From Pseudahrensia aquimaris (GTDB lineage: Bacteria; Pseudomonadota; Alphaproteobacteria; Rhizobiales; Rhizobiaceae): a DNA stretch of 64,000 nt. The stretch lies in assembly GCF_042676045.1 (NCBI RefSeq), contig NZ_JBHTJV010000003.1, positions 434,001 through 498,000 of the forward strand. The letters run 5' to 3'. Numbering within the stretch: the first letter of the stretch is position 1; each line of letters begins with the position of its first letter. This document shows positions 23,969 to 33,267 of this stretch, in pieces. Under the pieces are notes generated by a model. It had not been told where the DNA came from, searched no databases, and saw nothing but the letters and a program-made list of their open reading frames with translations. A program made the position numbers and the translations under genes.

Positions 23969-24309
23969 GCGACAAACGCACCACCAACCCAATATCAGCC
24001 GCCATAGTGCGCAGCCTTGCATGGGTTGATAACCGCAAATCGGTCGACCGCTTTTTCTGGGGGCTGGTTGCGGGTGGAGCCGTGCTGACGCTGCTGGATT
24101 TGCTCTACAAAAAGAAAAGCTATTTCAGCATCGAAAATATCTTCGGTTTTTATGCGTTCTACGGCTTTTTTATGTGCGCCGCGCTGGTGGTTTGCGCCAA
24201 AGCCATGCGCCGCCTGGTGATGCGCAGCGAGGCTTACTATGCGCCTCATGACGTGGAGAGCGAAGCGCATCCCGAAGCTGATCTGGATCGGAGACAGGCC
24301 GATGAATGA
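23965..24309 (+). CDS. small membrane protein of the antiporter operon
   Basis: 114 aa. Two membrane segments (FFWGLVAGGAVLTLLDLLY and IFGFYAFYGFFMCAALVVCAKAMRRL) with a central KKKSYFSIEN loop and an acidic C-terminal tail. No named family was recognised. It sits between two antiporter-type subunits with a 4-base overlap on the left and an 8-base overlap on the right, so it is very probably an accessory subunit of the complex. Confidence 0.75.
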   Translation: MSDKRTTNPISAAIVRSLAWVDNRKSVDRFFWGLVAGGAVLTLLDLLYKKKSYFSIENIFGFYAFYGFFMCAALVVCAKAMRRLVMRSEAYYAPHDVESEAHPEADLDRRQADE

Positions 24310-26005
24310 TCTGCTCCATCCTGCCCTGATCTATCTGCTTGGCGCCGTGCTGATACCATTCCTGCCCAACGGCAAAGTCCGTGCGACCATCCTTCTGCTG
24401 GTGCCAATTGCTGCCGCTCTGCCGCTGCTGCTTTTGCCCTATGGCACGTACGGTGAAGTCGCTCTGCTCGGCGAAACGCTCACGCTGTTTAGGCTCGACA
24501 GGCTCAGTTTCGTCTTTACTCTGATCTTCTCGCTCGCAGCCTTTCTGTCGCTCATCTATGCGTGGCACGTGCGCGATACGATGCAGCAGGTGGCTGCACT
24601 CGCCTATGCAGGTTCCGCCATAGGGGCAGCACTGGCAGGCGACCTCATCACGCTATTCATCTGGTGGGAAGGCACGGCCATCGCGTCGGTATTTCTCATC
24701 TGGGCGCGGCGCACGCCAGGCGCATATCACACAGGAATGCGCTACCTAATCGTGCAGATTGCCTCCGGCGTTATTTTGCTCGGCGGCGCAGCCATCCACT
24801 ACCGCGAAACCGGTTCGCTGGCCTTCGATGCCCTGTCCTTGGATCGGATCGGTGCTTGGCTCATCTTGCTTTCGTTTGGCATCAAATGCGCCTTCCCGTT
24901 GCTGCACAATTGGTTGCAGGATTCCTACCCCGCTGCCACCGTCACAGGAACGGTTATTCTATCCGCCTTCACCACAAAACTGGCAATCTACGCACTTGCC
25001 CGTGGTTACGCAGGCACCGAGTTTCTCATCTATATCGGCGCAACGATGACATTGTTTCCGATCTTTTACGCAGTGATCGAAAACGACTTGCGGCGTGTTC
25101 TTGCCTATTCACTCAACAATCAGCTTGGCTTTATGGTGGTGGGCATCGGCATTGGCTCGGAACTGGCAATCAATGGAACCGCAGCACACGCCTTCAGCCA
25201 CATTCTGTATAAGGCACTGTTGTTTATGAGCGTCGGCGCTGTGCTTTTCCGCACCGGAACCGCAAAAGGTTCGGAACTCGGCGGCCTCTACAAGACCATG
25301 CCGCTGACAATGGTTTTCTGCACCGTTGGCGCTGCTTCGATTTCAGCATTCCCACTGTTCTCTGGCTTTATTTCGAAGTCCATGATCCTTTCGGCGGCAG
25401 GGCATGATGGCTATTACATCACGTGGCTGATCTTGTTGTTTGCCTCCGCCGGTGTGTTTCACCACTCCGGCATCAAGATTCCCTATTTCGCTTTCTTCGC
25501 CCATGACAGCGGCAAGCGTCCGGCAGAAGCACCGTGGAACATGCTCTTGGCAATGGGGCTTACGTCCGCGCTGTGCATCGGCATCGGCGTTTATCCCAAC
25601 GCGCTTTACAACATTTTGCCGTTCCCAGTGGATTACAATCCCTACACTTCCTCCCACGTCATTACACAATTGCAGTTGCTGTGGTTCTCTGCGCTTGCCT
25701 TTGGCACGCTCATGCGCACAGGCATTTATCCGCCGGAATTGCGTTCAACCAACCTCGACAGCGACTGGATGACCCGCAGGTTCGCTCCGGCAATTATTGG
25801 CTTCGTAACACGGGTTTTTGCAGTGCTTTGGGAAGAGGCCCTACGCGGGGCGAACGCAGCGCTTAACGCAAGCCTGACAGCGCTGCACGCGCTGTATGGG
25901 CCAACGAGCCGCATAGCGCGCATTCAGGCAACGGGGCATATGGTTCTTTGGCTTGCACTGCTGCTGACTGCAGCCTTGTTCATCAGCCTGCTCGACATTA
26001 GCTAA
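24302..26005 (+). CDS. third antiporter-type large subunit (MrpA N-terminal / NuoL-like)
   Basis: 567 aa from the ATG at 24302. The Proton_antipo core holds the Glu in LFIWWEGTAIASVFLIW, Lys in SFGIKCAFPLLHNWLQDSYP, TTKLAIYALARGY and HAFSHILYKALLFMSVGAVL. The TPG-like RRTPGAYHTGMRYL segment recalls NuoL/MrpA. A C-terminal extension with further membrane segments ends the protein. It may stand in for the missing MrpA N-terminal domain. It is the last gene of the operon; msrB follows after 35 bases with its own ribosome binding site. Confidence 0.88.
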   Translation: MNDLLHPALIYLLGAVLIPFLPNGKVRATILLLVPIAAALPLLLLPYGTYGEVALLGETLTLFRLDRLSFVFTLIFSLAAFLSLIYAWHVRDTMQQVAALAYAGSAIGAALAGDLITLFIWWEGTAIASVFLIWARRTPGAYHTGMRYLIVQIASGVILLGGAAIHYRETGSLAFDALSLDRIGAWLILLSFGIKCAFPLLHNWLQDSYPAATVTGTVILSAFTTKLAIYALARGYAGTEFLIYIGATMTLFPIFYAVIENDLRRVLAYSLNNQLGFMVVGIGIGSELAINGTAAHAFSHILYKALLFMSVGAVLFRTGTAKGSELGGLYKTMPLTMVFCTVGAASISAFPLFSGFISKSMILSAAGHDGYYITWLILLFASAGVFHHSGIKIPYFAFFAHDSGKRPAEAPWNMLLAMGLTSALCIGIGVYPNALYNILPFPVDYNPYTSSHVITQLQLLWFSALAFGTLMRTGIYPPELRSTNLDSDWMTRRFAPAIIGFVTRVFAVLWEEALRGANAALNASLTALHALYGPTSRIARIQATGHMVLWLALLLTAALFISLLDIS

Positions 26006-26040
26006 GAGCGAACCAAAGCCCGAACGAACGGAGCGCGACA

Positions 26041-26439
26041 ATGCCCAAAATCGACAAAACCGAAGCCCAATGGCGTGAAGAACTAACGCCGGAGCAATAC
26101 TATGTTCTGCGCGAAGAAGGCACGGAACGCGCCTTCACCAGCCCGCTCAATGATGAAAAGCGTGATGGCGTCTTCAAATGCGCAGGCTGTGGAAAAGAGC
26201 TGTTTGCCGCCGAGACCAAATTCGACTCCGGCACAGGCTGGCCCAGTTTCTGGGCACCGATGGAACAAGACGCCGTTACCGAACACACCGACCGCAAGCT
26301 GTTCATGAAACGCACCGAGGTGCGCTGCGCCGATTGCGACGGGCATTTGGGCCACGTCTTCAATGACGGCCCCCGCCCCACCGGCCAGCGCTATTGCATG
26401 AACGGCATAGCGCTCGAATTTAAACCCAAGGAAGACTAA
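26041..26439 (+). CDS. msrB: peptide-methionine (R)-S-oxide reductase MsrB
   Basis: 132 aa. It has both zinc CxxC pairs (CAGCGKELF and CADCDGHLGHVF), the substrate segment FDSGTGWPSFW and the catalytic Cys in RYCMNGIALEF. It reduces methionine-R-sulfoxide in proteins with thioredoxin as donor. A GGAG ribosome binding site lies 8 bases before the ATG. It is probably read with the downstream peptidase gene, 4 bases away. Confidence 0.96.
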   Translation: MPKIDKTEAQWREELTPEQYYVLREEGTERAFTSPLNDEKRDGVFKCAGCGKELFAAETKFDSGTGWPSFWAPMEQDAVTEHTDRKLFMKRTEVRCADCDGHLGHVFNDGPRPTGQRYCMNGIALEFKPKED

Positions 26440-26443
26440 TCCA

Positions 26444-28525
26444 TTGCCATTTGATTTGAGCAAAGCCACACCGCCGGTCGCCGAAAAGCGGCCGGTGGAA
26501 GACACCCGTCACGGCATCACCCGCACCGATGATTACGCATGGCTGAAGGCCGACAATTGGCAGGACGTGATGCGCGATCCGTCAGTTCTGTCACAAGATA
26601 TCCGGGGCTGGCTGGAAGGCGAAAACGCCTACTTCGAAGCCATGATGGACGATACGAAGAAGCTGCAAGATGCACTGTTTGAAGAGCTTAAGGGCCGTAT
26701 CAAACAGGACGATTCTTCAGTGCCTACTAAGGACGGTCCCTATGCCTATCAAAGCCGCTATGAAGAGGGAAAAGAGTATCCGCTCTTCGTGCGCATGCCG
26801 CGCGATGGCGGCGAAGAAACCGTTCTGTTCGACGGTCCGAAAGAGGCGAGCGGCAAAGACTATTTCGCGCTTGGCCATATGGAGCATTCTACGAACCACA
26901 ACAAACTGGCTTGGAGCGTCGACGAAAACGGCTCGGAATACTATCACATGCGCCTGCGCGGCTTGGCTGACGGCAAAGACAGTGACGACCTTATCCGCGA
27001 TGTCGGCAGCTTTGCTTGGGCGGCCGACAGCGAGCGGTATCTCTATGTAAAGGTCGATGACAAGATGCGGCCCAGCAAGGTTTTTGGGTGCGCACCGGGC
27101 GAAGAGCCAAAGCTCATTTATGCTGAAGAAGACCCGCGGTTTTATGTCGGGTTGGACGTGTCGCTCGATGGCAAAACAATCGAGATAGCCACCGGGCAAA
27201 ACGATGAGGACGAAGTGCGCCTTGTTCCCGCTGATGATCCATTTGCAGAACCTGTTCTGGTATCGCCGCGCAGGCCGGGGCACGAATATTCGGTCATTCC
27301 CGCTGGCGACACGCTCTACATCGTCACGAATTCCGGCGGCGCGGAGAACTTTCGCATCATGACTGCGCCGCTCAATGCCCCGCAGGAAAAACACTGGAAA
27401 GAATTGATACCCCACAGAGCGGCAGTGAAACTCGCCAGCGTAATTGTGTTCAAAAACCACATGGTGCGGCTGGAAGTGGAAAACGCGCTGCCCCGCATCG
27501 TCGTGCGCGAACTGGCAAGCGGAGACGAGCACACAATCGACTTTGATGAGGAAGCCTATTCGCTGGGCATTTCATCAGGCTATGAATTCGACACGACCAC
27601 ACTGCGCTTCACCTATTCCTCTCCCTCAACACCGGGCCAGGTGTGGGATTACGATCTGATCTCGCGCGAGCGCACGCTTCGCAAGACGCAAGAGATACCC
27701 AGCGGCCACGATCCGAAAAACTATGTCGTGCGTCGCCTGCACGCACCTGCCAAAGACGGCGAACTGGTTCCGCTAACGGTTTTGCACCACAAGGACACCC
27801 CCATTGATGGCACCGCCCCATGCCTGCTCTACGGCTATGGTTCTTACGGCGCGGGCATGAGCGCGGGTTTTTCCAGCCACCGGCTCAGCCTCGTCAATCG
27901 GGGCTTCGTTTATTGTACTGCCCACATTCGCGGTGGGGATGAAAAAGGGCGGCATTGGTACGAGCAGACGAAAAAAGCCGGGAAGATGAAAACGTTTACC
28001 GATTTCATTTCCAGCGGGCGCTATCTCATCGACCAAGGCTTCACCGCTGAAGGCAGAATCGTTGCTAATGGGCGTTCCGCTGGCGGCCTTTTGATGGGCG
28101 CGGTTGCAAACCTCGCGCCGGAACTGTTTGCAGGCATTATGGCCGAAGTGCCCTTCGTCGACGTGCTGAACACGATGCTGGACGATTCACTGCCGCTGAC
28201 ACCGGGCGAATGGAGCCAGTGGGGCAATCCGATTGAGAGCGAAGAGGAATACAAGATAATCGCAGCCTATTCGCCCTACGATAATGTGCGCGAACAGGCT
28301 TATCCCGCGATGTATGTTTCTTCGGGTTTGACGGACCCACGGGTGCAATATTGGGAACCCTCAAAGTGGGTCGCCAAATTGCGCGACGTAACAAAGGGCG
28401 AAACGCCGATTATCCTGAAAACCAACATGGGCTCGGGCCATTTTGGCAAGACCGGCCGCTTCGCCTATCTGGAAGAGGTCGCGCAGGTTTATGCGTTCGC
28501 TTTGAAAGCCGTGGGCAAGGCTTAA
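26444..28525 (+). CDS. ptrB: S9 family peptidase, oligopeptidase B
   Basis: 693 aa from a TTG at 26444 with an AAGGAAG ribosome binding site; the product starts PFDLSKATPPVAEKRP. It has an N-terminal seven-bladed propeller (about 70-400) and a C-terminal alpha/beta hydrolase with the catalytic Ser in NGRSAGGLLMG, Asp in SSGLTDPRVQYWEP and His in GSGHFGKTGR. The RGGDEKGRHWYEQ segment is typical of oligopeptidase B, which cleaves short peptides after Arg/Lys in the cytoplasm. A bidirectional terminator follows directly. Confidence 0.93.
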   Translation: MPFDLSKATPPVAEKRPVEDTRHGITRTDDYAWLKADNWQDVMRDPSVLSQDIRGWLEGENAYFEAMMDDTKKLQDALFEELKGRIKQDDSSVPTKDGPYAYQSRYEEGKEYPLFVRMPRDGGEETVLFDGPKEASGKDYFALGHMEHSTNHNKLAWSVDENGSEYYHMRLRGLADGKDSDDLIRDVGSFAWAADSERYLYVKVDDKMRPSKVFGCAPGEEPKLIYAEEDPRFYVGLDVSLDGKTIEIATGQNDEDEVRLVPADDPFAEPVLVSPRRPGHEYSVIPAGDTLYIVTNSGGAENFRIMTAPLNAPQEKHWKELIPHRAAVKLASVIVFKNHMVRLEVENALPRIVVRELASGDEHTIDFDEEAYSLGISSGYEFDTTTLRFTYSSPSTPGQVWDYDLISRERTLRKTQEIPSGHDPKNYVVRRLHAPAKDGELVPLTVLHHKDTPIDGTAPCLLYGYGSYGAGMSAGFSSHRLSLVNRGFVYCTAHIRGGDEKGRHWYEQTKKAGKMKTFTDFISSGRYLIDQGFTAEGRIVANGRSAGGLLMGAVANLAPELFAGIMAEVPFVDVLNTMLDDSLPLTPGEWSQWGNPIESEEEYKIIAAYSPYDNVREQAYPAMYVSSGLTDPRVQYWEPSKWVAKLRDVTKGETPIILKTNMGSGHFGKTGRFAYLEEVAQVYAFALKAVGKA

Positions 28526-28528
28526 AAC

Positions 28529-28561
28529 AAAAAACCCCGCATCCATGATACGGGGTTTTTT
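28529..28561. terminator. bidirectional intrinsic terminator between ptrB and sodB
   Basis: AAAAAACCCCG (28529-28539) pairs perfectly with CGGGGTTTTTT (28551-28561), with a short inner ATC/GAT pairing. T-runs follow in both directions, fitting the two convergent genes. Confidence 0.9.
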
Positions 28562-28579
28562 CGTTCTGCAATCCGCTGA

Positions 28580-29182
28580 TTAGGCGGTTGCCGCGCCATA
28601 CATTTCTGCGACGTATTCCCAGTTGATCAACTCGTCCACGAACGCTTCGAGGTATTTCGGGCGGGCGTTGCGGTAGTCGATGTAATAGGAATGTTCCCAT
28701 ACATCGCAGCCGAGAATTGGCGATGCACCATGGGCCAGTGGGCTTTCGCCGTTTGGTGCGTTGGAGATTTCCAGTTTGCCGTTATTGACAGCGAGCCATG
28801 CCCAACCGGAGCCGAATTGGGTTTTACCGGCATTGATGAAATCTTCGCGGAATTTGTCGTAGCCACCAAGATCGCTGTCGATTGCCTTTTCCAGTTCGCC
28901 CGGCATTTTCTTGCCACCGCCGTTCGGCGCCATCCAGTTCCAGAAGTGAACGTGGTTGTAGAACTGACCAGCTTGGTTGAAGAGCTTGGCATTATCCTTG
29001 AAGCTTTTCTGAACGATCTCTTCCAGCGACATAGAGGCGTAATCGGTGCCAGCAATCATTTCGTTCATCACGGTCAGGTATGCATTGTGGTGCTTGTCGT
29101 GGTGAAATTCGAGCGTTTCAGCCGACATGTGCGGTGCAAGTGCGTCGTAAGCATATGGAAGATCGGGAAGTTCAAAAGCCAT
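28580..29182 (-). CDS. sodB: superoxide dismutase (Fe/Mn type)
   Basis: 200 aa from the ATG at 29182 (MAFELPDLPYAYDALAPH). Metal ligands are visible: His in LEFHHDKHHNAYL, His in QFYNHVHFWNWM, then Asp and His in CDVWEHSYYIDYRNARPKYLE. It converts superoxide to oxygen and peroxide in the cytoplasm. The GGGKKMPGELEKAI segment is of the alphaproteobacterial iron type; the metal cannot be settled by reading. The frame reaching 29302 is an artefact of the open upstream sequence. Confidence 0.95.
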   Translation of the reverse strand: MAFELPDLPYAYDALAPHMSAETLEFHHDKHHNAYLTVMNEMIAGTDYASMSLEEIVQKSFKDNAKLFNQAGQFYNHVHFWNWMAPNGGGKKMPGELEKAIDSDLGGYDKFREDFINAGKTQFGSGWAWLAVNNGKLEISNAPNGESPLAHGASPILGCDVWEHSYYIDYRNARPKYLEAFVDELINWEYVAEMYGAATA

Positions 29183-29274
29183 GGTTTTCTCCAATATTGT
29201 GGACAGGGTGCATTTAGTCTGCGTTGTCATAGCGATAACGCCACTGGAAGTCGTGGGTTCCAAATGTCGCGTAT

Positions 29275-30135
29275 CTATGCCTCGGCGTGAGCGAATTTCC
29301 AATAGAGTTCACGCGCAGCGTTGCTCATCGGTCCGGGCTGAAGATTTCGCTGTTGAAAGCGGGTGACGGGAACGACTTTGGAATAATTGCCCGTGGTGAA
29401 AATCTCATCCGCATCGTCAAAATGCGCAACCGAAAGCGTTTGCTCGCGCACATCGTATCCAGCCTTGCGCATTTCCGTGATCACACGGTGACGTGTAATG
29501 CCGGAAAGGAATGTCCCGTTGGGCGCAGGCGTATAGACCACTCCATCTTTCGCCATGAAAACATTGGCGGTCGCCAACTCGGCCACATTGCCAAGCATGT
29601 CGAGCAATAAACAATTGTCGAAGCCTTCATCCCGTGCAGCCTGAAGCGCACGGGCGTTGTTGGGATATAGGCAACCGGCCTTTGCGTTCAGCGGCATGGT
29701 TTCCATCGTCGGGCGGCGGAATTTTGAAACCGTGACAGACAGCCCGCCCGGCTCCGGCATCGGCGTCTCGTAAATCGACAGAATGAACTTGGTAGATTCA
29801 GCATCGGGCGCAACAGCCATAAAGCCGCCCTGCTCCGCATAATACATCGGGCGAATGTAAAGCGCTGCGTCGGGCGCAAACTTCGCCACACCTTCTTTAC
29901 ACAGTGCGATGATTTCGTCGGTGGTTTTCACCGGCTTCAGGCCCAATGCCACGGCAGAATTGTTCACCCGCTCGCAGTGCAAATCCAAGTCCGGCATCAC
30001 GCCTTCAAAGGCGCGCGCGCCATCGAAAACGCTGGAGCCAAGCCAGAACGCGTGCTCGCGGGCGCCGATTAGGGGTGGGTTACCTTCGTGCCATTCGTCG
30101 TTGGTATATGTCCAGGTTTCGCTCCATTCAGACAT
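29275..30135 (-). CDS. class IV aminotransferase (branched-chain aminotransferase-like)
   Basis: 286 aa from the ATG at 30135. PLP-fold type IV features are the substrate Arg region FDGARAFEGV, PLP Lys in LNAKAGCLYPNN, and Glu/Asn in MLGNVAELATANVFM. The phosphate-binding LSGITRHRVITEM comes after these. It probably transfers the amino group of Leu, Ile or Val to 2-oxoglutarate. The AELAT segment differs from the EGPG-type loop of classical IlvE, so the substrate range, including D-amino acids or aromatic substrates, is open. Confidence 0.82.
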   Translation of the reverse strand: MSEWSETWTYTNDEWHEGNPPLIGAREHAFWLGSSVFDGARAFEGVMPDLDLHCERVNNSAVALGLKPVKTTDEIIALCKEGVAKFAPDAALYIRPMYYAEQGGFMAVAPDAESTKFILSIYETPMPEPGGLSVTVSKFRRPTMETMPLNAKAGCLYPNNARALQAARDEGFDNCLLLDMLGNVAELATANVFMAKDGVVYTPAPNGTFLSGITRHRVITEMRKAGYDVREQTLSVAHFDDADEIFTTGNYSKVVPVTRFQQRNLQPGPMSNAARELYWKFAHAEA

Positions 30136-30255
30136 GGTCGCTCTCACACTTCGTTTTATCTCGGTTTGGTGTTCCACATCCTAAGGGGCGATTGCAATGG
30201 TTTTGGGCGCGATAGCGTGGCAGGCTGCTCTCCAATAATTAAGTGAGGGCCAATC

Positions 30256-30906
30256 GTGACCAAAGCCTATTTTTTCGACGCCTATGGCACGCTTTTCGAC
30301 GTCCATTCCGCAGTGCGTGCGCATGCCGATGCTATCGGGCCGGATGCTGCGCAGGTCTCTGAAATCTGGCGACAGAAGCAGCTTGAATTCACCTGGACGC
30401 GCACGCTGATGGGCCGTTACCGCGACTTTTGGGAATTGACGCAAGAAGCACTCGACCACGCATTTGCTAAAGTACCATCAGCAAACACTGCGCCACGCAA
30501 AGCTCTGCTCGACGCATATTTCGCGCTGGATGCGTTTGATGAGGTGGCCGACGTATTGGCAAAGTTGAAAGCGAAAGGCGCCGTTCTGGGAATCCTGTCC
30601 AATGGCTCAACGCCCATGCTGGAAGCGGCGGTGAAATCGGCAGGCATCGGGGAGCATGTCGACCATGTCATTTCAGTCGACAGGATCGAAAAATTCAAAG
30701 CCCTGCCGGAAGTCTATCAGATGGTGCTGGACGATACCGGCCTCGCCGCTGGCGACATCTCGTTTCAATCGTCAAACCGTTGGGACATTGCCGGCGCGCA
30801 TGCATTTGGCTTCAAGACGGTTTGGATAAACCGCGGCGGCCAGCCGGACGAATATTCCGACTTACCACCTGATCGCATTGTGAATGACCTGACCGCGCTG
30901 CTCTAA
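30256..30906 (+). CDS. haloacid dehalogenase, type II ((S)-2-haloacid dehalogenase family)
   Basis: 216 aa from a GTG at 30256. Family residues of L-2-haloacid dehalogenase are present: nucleophile Asp in FFDAYGTLFD, Arg in TWTRTLMG, Ser/Asn in LSNGSTPM, Lys in EKFKALPEVY and the SSNRWDIAGA segment. It would hydrolyse 2-haloacids to hydroxyacids with inversion. The conserved Pro after the Lys is shifted (KALPEVY), which is a small departure. It converges on the HerA-like gene with a 4-base overlap. Confidence 0.88.
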   Translation: MTKAYFFDAYGTLFDVHSAVRAHADAIGPDAAQVSEIWRQKQLEFTWTRTLMGRYRDFWELTQEALDHAFAKVPSANTAPRKALLDAYFALDAFDEVADVLAKLKAKGAVLGILSNGSTPMLEAAVKSAGIGEHVDHVISVDRIEKFKALPEVYQMVLDDTGLAAGDISFQSSNRWDIAGAHAFGFKTVWINRGGQPDEYSDLPPDRIVNDLTALL

Positions 30907-32402
30907 AAGCCGCGCTTCAAGCTTCCCAAGATTCCGCGCACCAGTGCACGGCCCAGAGAAGCGGCAACCGTGCGCGCAACGCTTTTCATCGCTGTCTCGC
31001 CAACGCTTTGTCGGCTGCGGCCACGCGAGCGGGAACCACGCCGACGGGCTTTCTCAGCGTCTTCGCGAGCCCGCTCAGCTTCTTCGGCTTTCACCCGTTG
31101 TTCGGCACGTTTCTCTAAGACTTCGTAGGCTGATTCACGGTCGACGCCATCGTCATACAGGCCCAGAACCGGGCTTTCTGCGATAACATCTTTGCGCTCT
31201 TTTTTGGTGAGTGGCCCGAGGCGCGATTGCGGCGGGCGGATCAACGTGCGCTGAACCATGGACGGCACGCCTTTTTTTGCCAGTGTCGAAACCAGCGCCT
31301 CACCAACGCCGAGGTTGGTAATCGTATCAACAGCATCAAAATCCGGATTGGGACGGAACGTGTCAGCGGCGGTTTTCACAGCCTTTTGCTCGCGTGGCGT
31401 GTAGGCCCGAAGTGCGTGTTGAACGCGGTTGCCAAGCTGCGCCAGCACGCCGTCCGGCACATCAAGCGGGTTCTGCGTTACAAAATAAACGCCCACGCCT
31501 TTCGAGCGGATGAGTTTGACAACCTGCTCCACACGGTCGACCAAAATCTTCGGCGCATCATCAAACAGCAAGTGTGCTTCGTCGAAGAAGAAAACCAATT
31601 TTGGTTTGTCAGCATCCCCCACCTCCGGCAGTTCCTCAAAAAGCTCCGAGAGCAGCCAGAGCAGAAACGTGCCGTAAAGGCGCGGCGACATCATCAGTTT
31701 ATCGGCTGCCAGAATGTTAATCGATCCGCGGCCATCGCGTGTGGTGCGCATGAGGTCTGCGATATCGAGAGCCGGCTCGCCAAAAAAGTAGTTACCGCCC
31801 TGCTGTTCCAAAACCAAAAGACTGCGCTGGATAGCTGAAACGGACTGTTTCGAGACATTGCCAAGGCGGCTGGAAATTTCCTTTGACCGCTCTGCCAGAT
31901 TGTTCAGGAGCGACTGCAGATCTTTCATATCAAGCAGCAGCAGGCCTTCTTCGTCTGCTATGCGGAAAGCAATGTTAAGCACGCCTTCCTGCGCATCTGT
32001 TAAGTCCATCAGACGGGACAGGAGCAGTGGGCCCATTTCGGAAATCGTGGTGCGGATCGGATGGCCCTGCTCGCCGAATAGATCCCAAAAGATCGCCGGA
32101 AAGTCTTGGTAGGTGTAGTCGTCCAGCCCGATATCGGCAGCGCGTTTTTCCAGAAAGTCCTTGCCCTTGCCGGCGCGGGCAAGGCCGGACAGGTCGCCCT
32201 TCACATCGGCGCAAAACACTGGCACGCCTGCATTGGAAAAGCCCTCAGCCAAGATTTGCAGCGAGACTGTTTTGCCCGTGCCCGTTGCACCCGTGATCAG
32301 CCCGTGGCGGTTTGCCAGCGCAAGGTTGAGATATTCTGGCTGTTGCAGGCTATCGTCGGGTTTGCGGCTGGTGCCGAGATAAATTTTGCCGTCTTCGAGC
32401 AT
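30903..32402 (-). CDS. HerA-like / DUF853 ATPase (YjgR family)
   Basis: 499 aa from the ATG at 32402 (MLEDGKIYLGTS). Walker A GATGTGKTVSLQ lies near residue 35, with the Walker B segment KLVFFFDEAHLLFDDAP. The family part SKGVGVYFVTQNPLDVPDGVLAQLGNRVQHALRAYTPREQKAVK follows. The C-terminus is a long charged stretch rich in Arg, Glu and Ala, ending in a basic RRGSRSRGRSRQS segment. DUF853 proteins are related to the HerA/FtsK translocases; the physiological role is not established. Confidence 0.88.
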   Translation of the reverse strand: MLEDGKIYLGTSRKPDDSLQQPEYLNLALANRHGLITGATGTGKTVSLQILAEGFSNAGVPVFCADVKGDLSGLARAGKGKDFLEKRAADIGLDDYTYQDFPAIFWDLFGEQGHPIRTTISEMGPLLLSRLMDLTDAQEGVLNIAFRIADEEGLLLLDMKDLQSLLNNLAERSKEISSRLGNVSKQSVSAIQRSLLVLEQQGGNYFFGEPALDIADLMRTTRDGRGSINILAADKLMMSPRLYGTFLLWLLSELFEELPEVGDADKPKLVFFFDEAHLLFDDAPKILVDRVEQVVKLIRSKGVGVYFVTQNPLDVPDGVLAQLGNRVQHALRAYTPREQKAVKTAADTFRPNPDFDAVDTITNLGVGEALVSTLAKKGVPSMVQRTLIRPPQSRLGPLTKKERKDVIAESPVLGLYDDGVDRESAYEVLEKRAEQRVKAEEAERAREDAEKARRRGSRSRGRSRQSVGETAMKSVARTVAASLGRALVRGILGSLKRGF

Positions 32403-32535
32403 GGTGCTGTCCGTTGTTTTGTCCACTGCGGCGCTTATAGGCGGCTGCGCCAATGGGTTCAATTGTGCCTTTCGCATTCATGCCACACTCTGTGGTCAGA
32501 TGTCCCCACAGGTTTTTCTTCTCAACTCGGTTCCC

Positions 32536-33264
32536 ATGCGCACTTTGAAATTCTTCACGATCTTCCTGCTTGCTGTTTTCATCATGCCGGCGCTCACCCA
32601 TCTTGCGGTGTGGAGCGTGCAGGACAGGCCGAATTCTTGGCGCGATGCGAATTGGAGTAGTGCGGGAATTTTGCCTAAGCCTCCTAGAGAGACAGCCCAA
32701 ATCATGCTGATGGCGGCGCGGACAGGTGGTATGAAGGGGGCGTTCGCGACCCATTCATGGCTGGTCTTAAAAAGGCCCGGAGAGACAACCTACAACCGTT
32801 ATGACGTCGTTGGCTGGGGTACGCCCGTTCGGCACAACGCGTATGCGGCGGACGCGCGGTGGTATTCCAACGTGCCGCAGATCTACCAAATGATCGAGGG
32901 AGCGAAGGCAGAAAGCCTGATCACCAAGGTGGAGGCGGCGATCAAGAACTATCGCTACAACCAACGCGGTGATTATGTGCTTTGGCCGGGGCCAAACTCA
33001 AACACGTTCGTCGCCACGATCTTGAACGAAGTGCCGGAACTCAACTGGCAGATGCCCGCCACCGCTGTTGGCCGCGACTTTCCCGCCGACCGGCGCTGGT
33101 TCTCCAAGTTCAAATATGGCGGTTGGCGACTTTCGCTGGCTGGATATGCAGGCATAACCTATCGGCCAGACTACGGCGTTGATCTCCAGTTTCTGGGACT
33201 CGTCGCGGGCTTCGATTGGTTCAATTATCAATTGAAGGTGCCCGGCTTTGGCGTGGTTGGATAA
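32536..33264 (+). CDS. DUF3750 domain-containing exported protein
   Basis: 242 aa from the ATG at 32536 (MRTLKFFTIFLLAVF), a membrane anchor or signal segment. The soluble part has IMLMAARTGGMKGAFATHSWLVLKRPGE, then TYNRYDVVGWGTPVRHNAY and NYRYNQRGDYVLWPGPNSNTF with a His and Asn that could be catalytic, a pattern typical of DUF3750. The function of the family is unknown. It is divergent from the HerA-like gene and convergent with the thiolase gene. Confidence 0.82.
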   Translation: MRTLKFFTIFLLAVFIMPALTHLAVWSVQDRPNSWRDANWSSAGILPKPPRETAQIMLMAARTGGMKGAFATHSWLVLKRPGETTYNRYDVVGWGTPVRHNAYAADARWYSNVPQIYQMIEGAKAESLITKVEAAIKNYRYNQRGDYVLWPGPNSNTFVATILNEVPELNWQMPATAVGRDFPADRRWFSKFKYGGWRLSLAGYAGITYRPDYGVDLQFLGLVAGFDWFNYQLKVPGFGVVG

Positions 33265-33267
33265 TCG

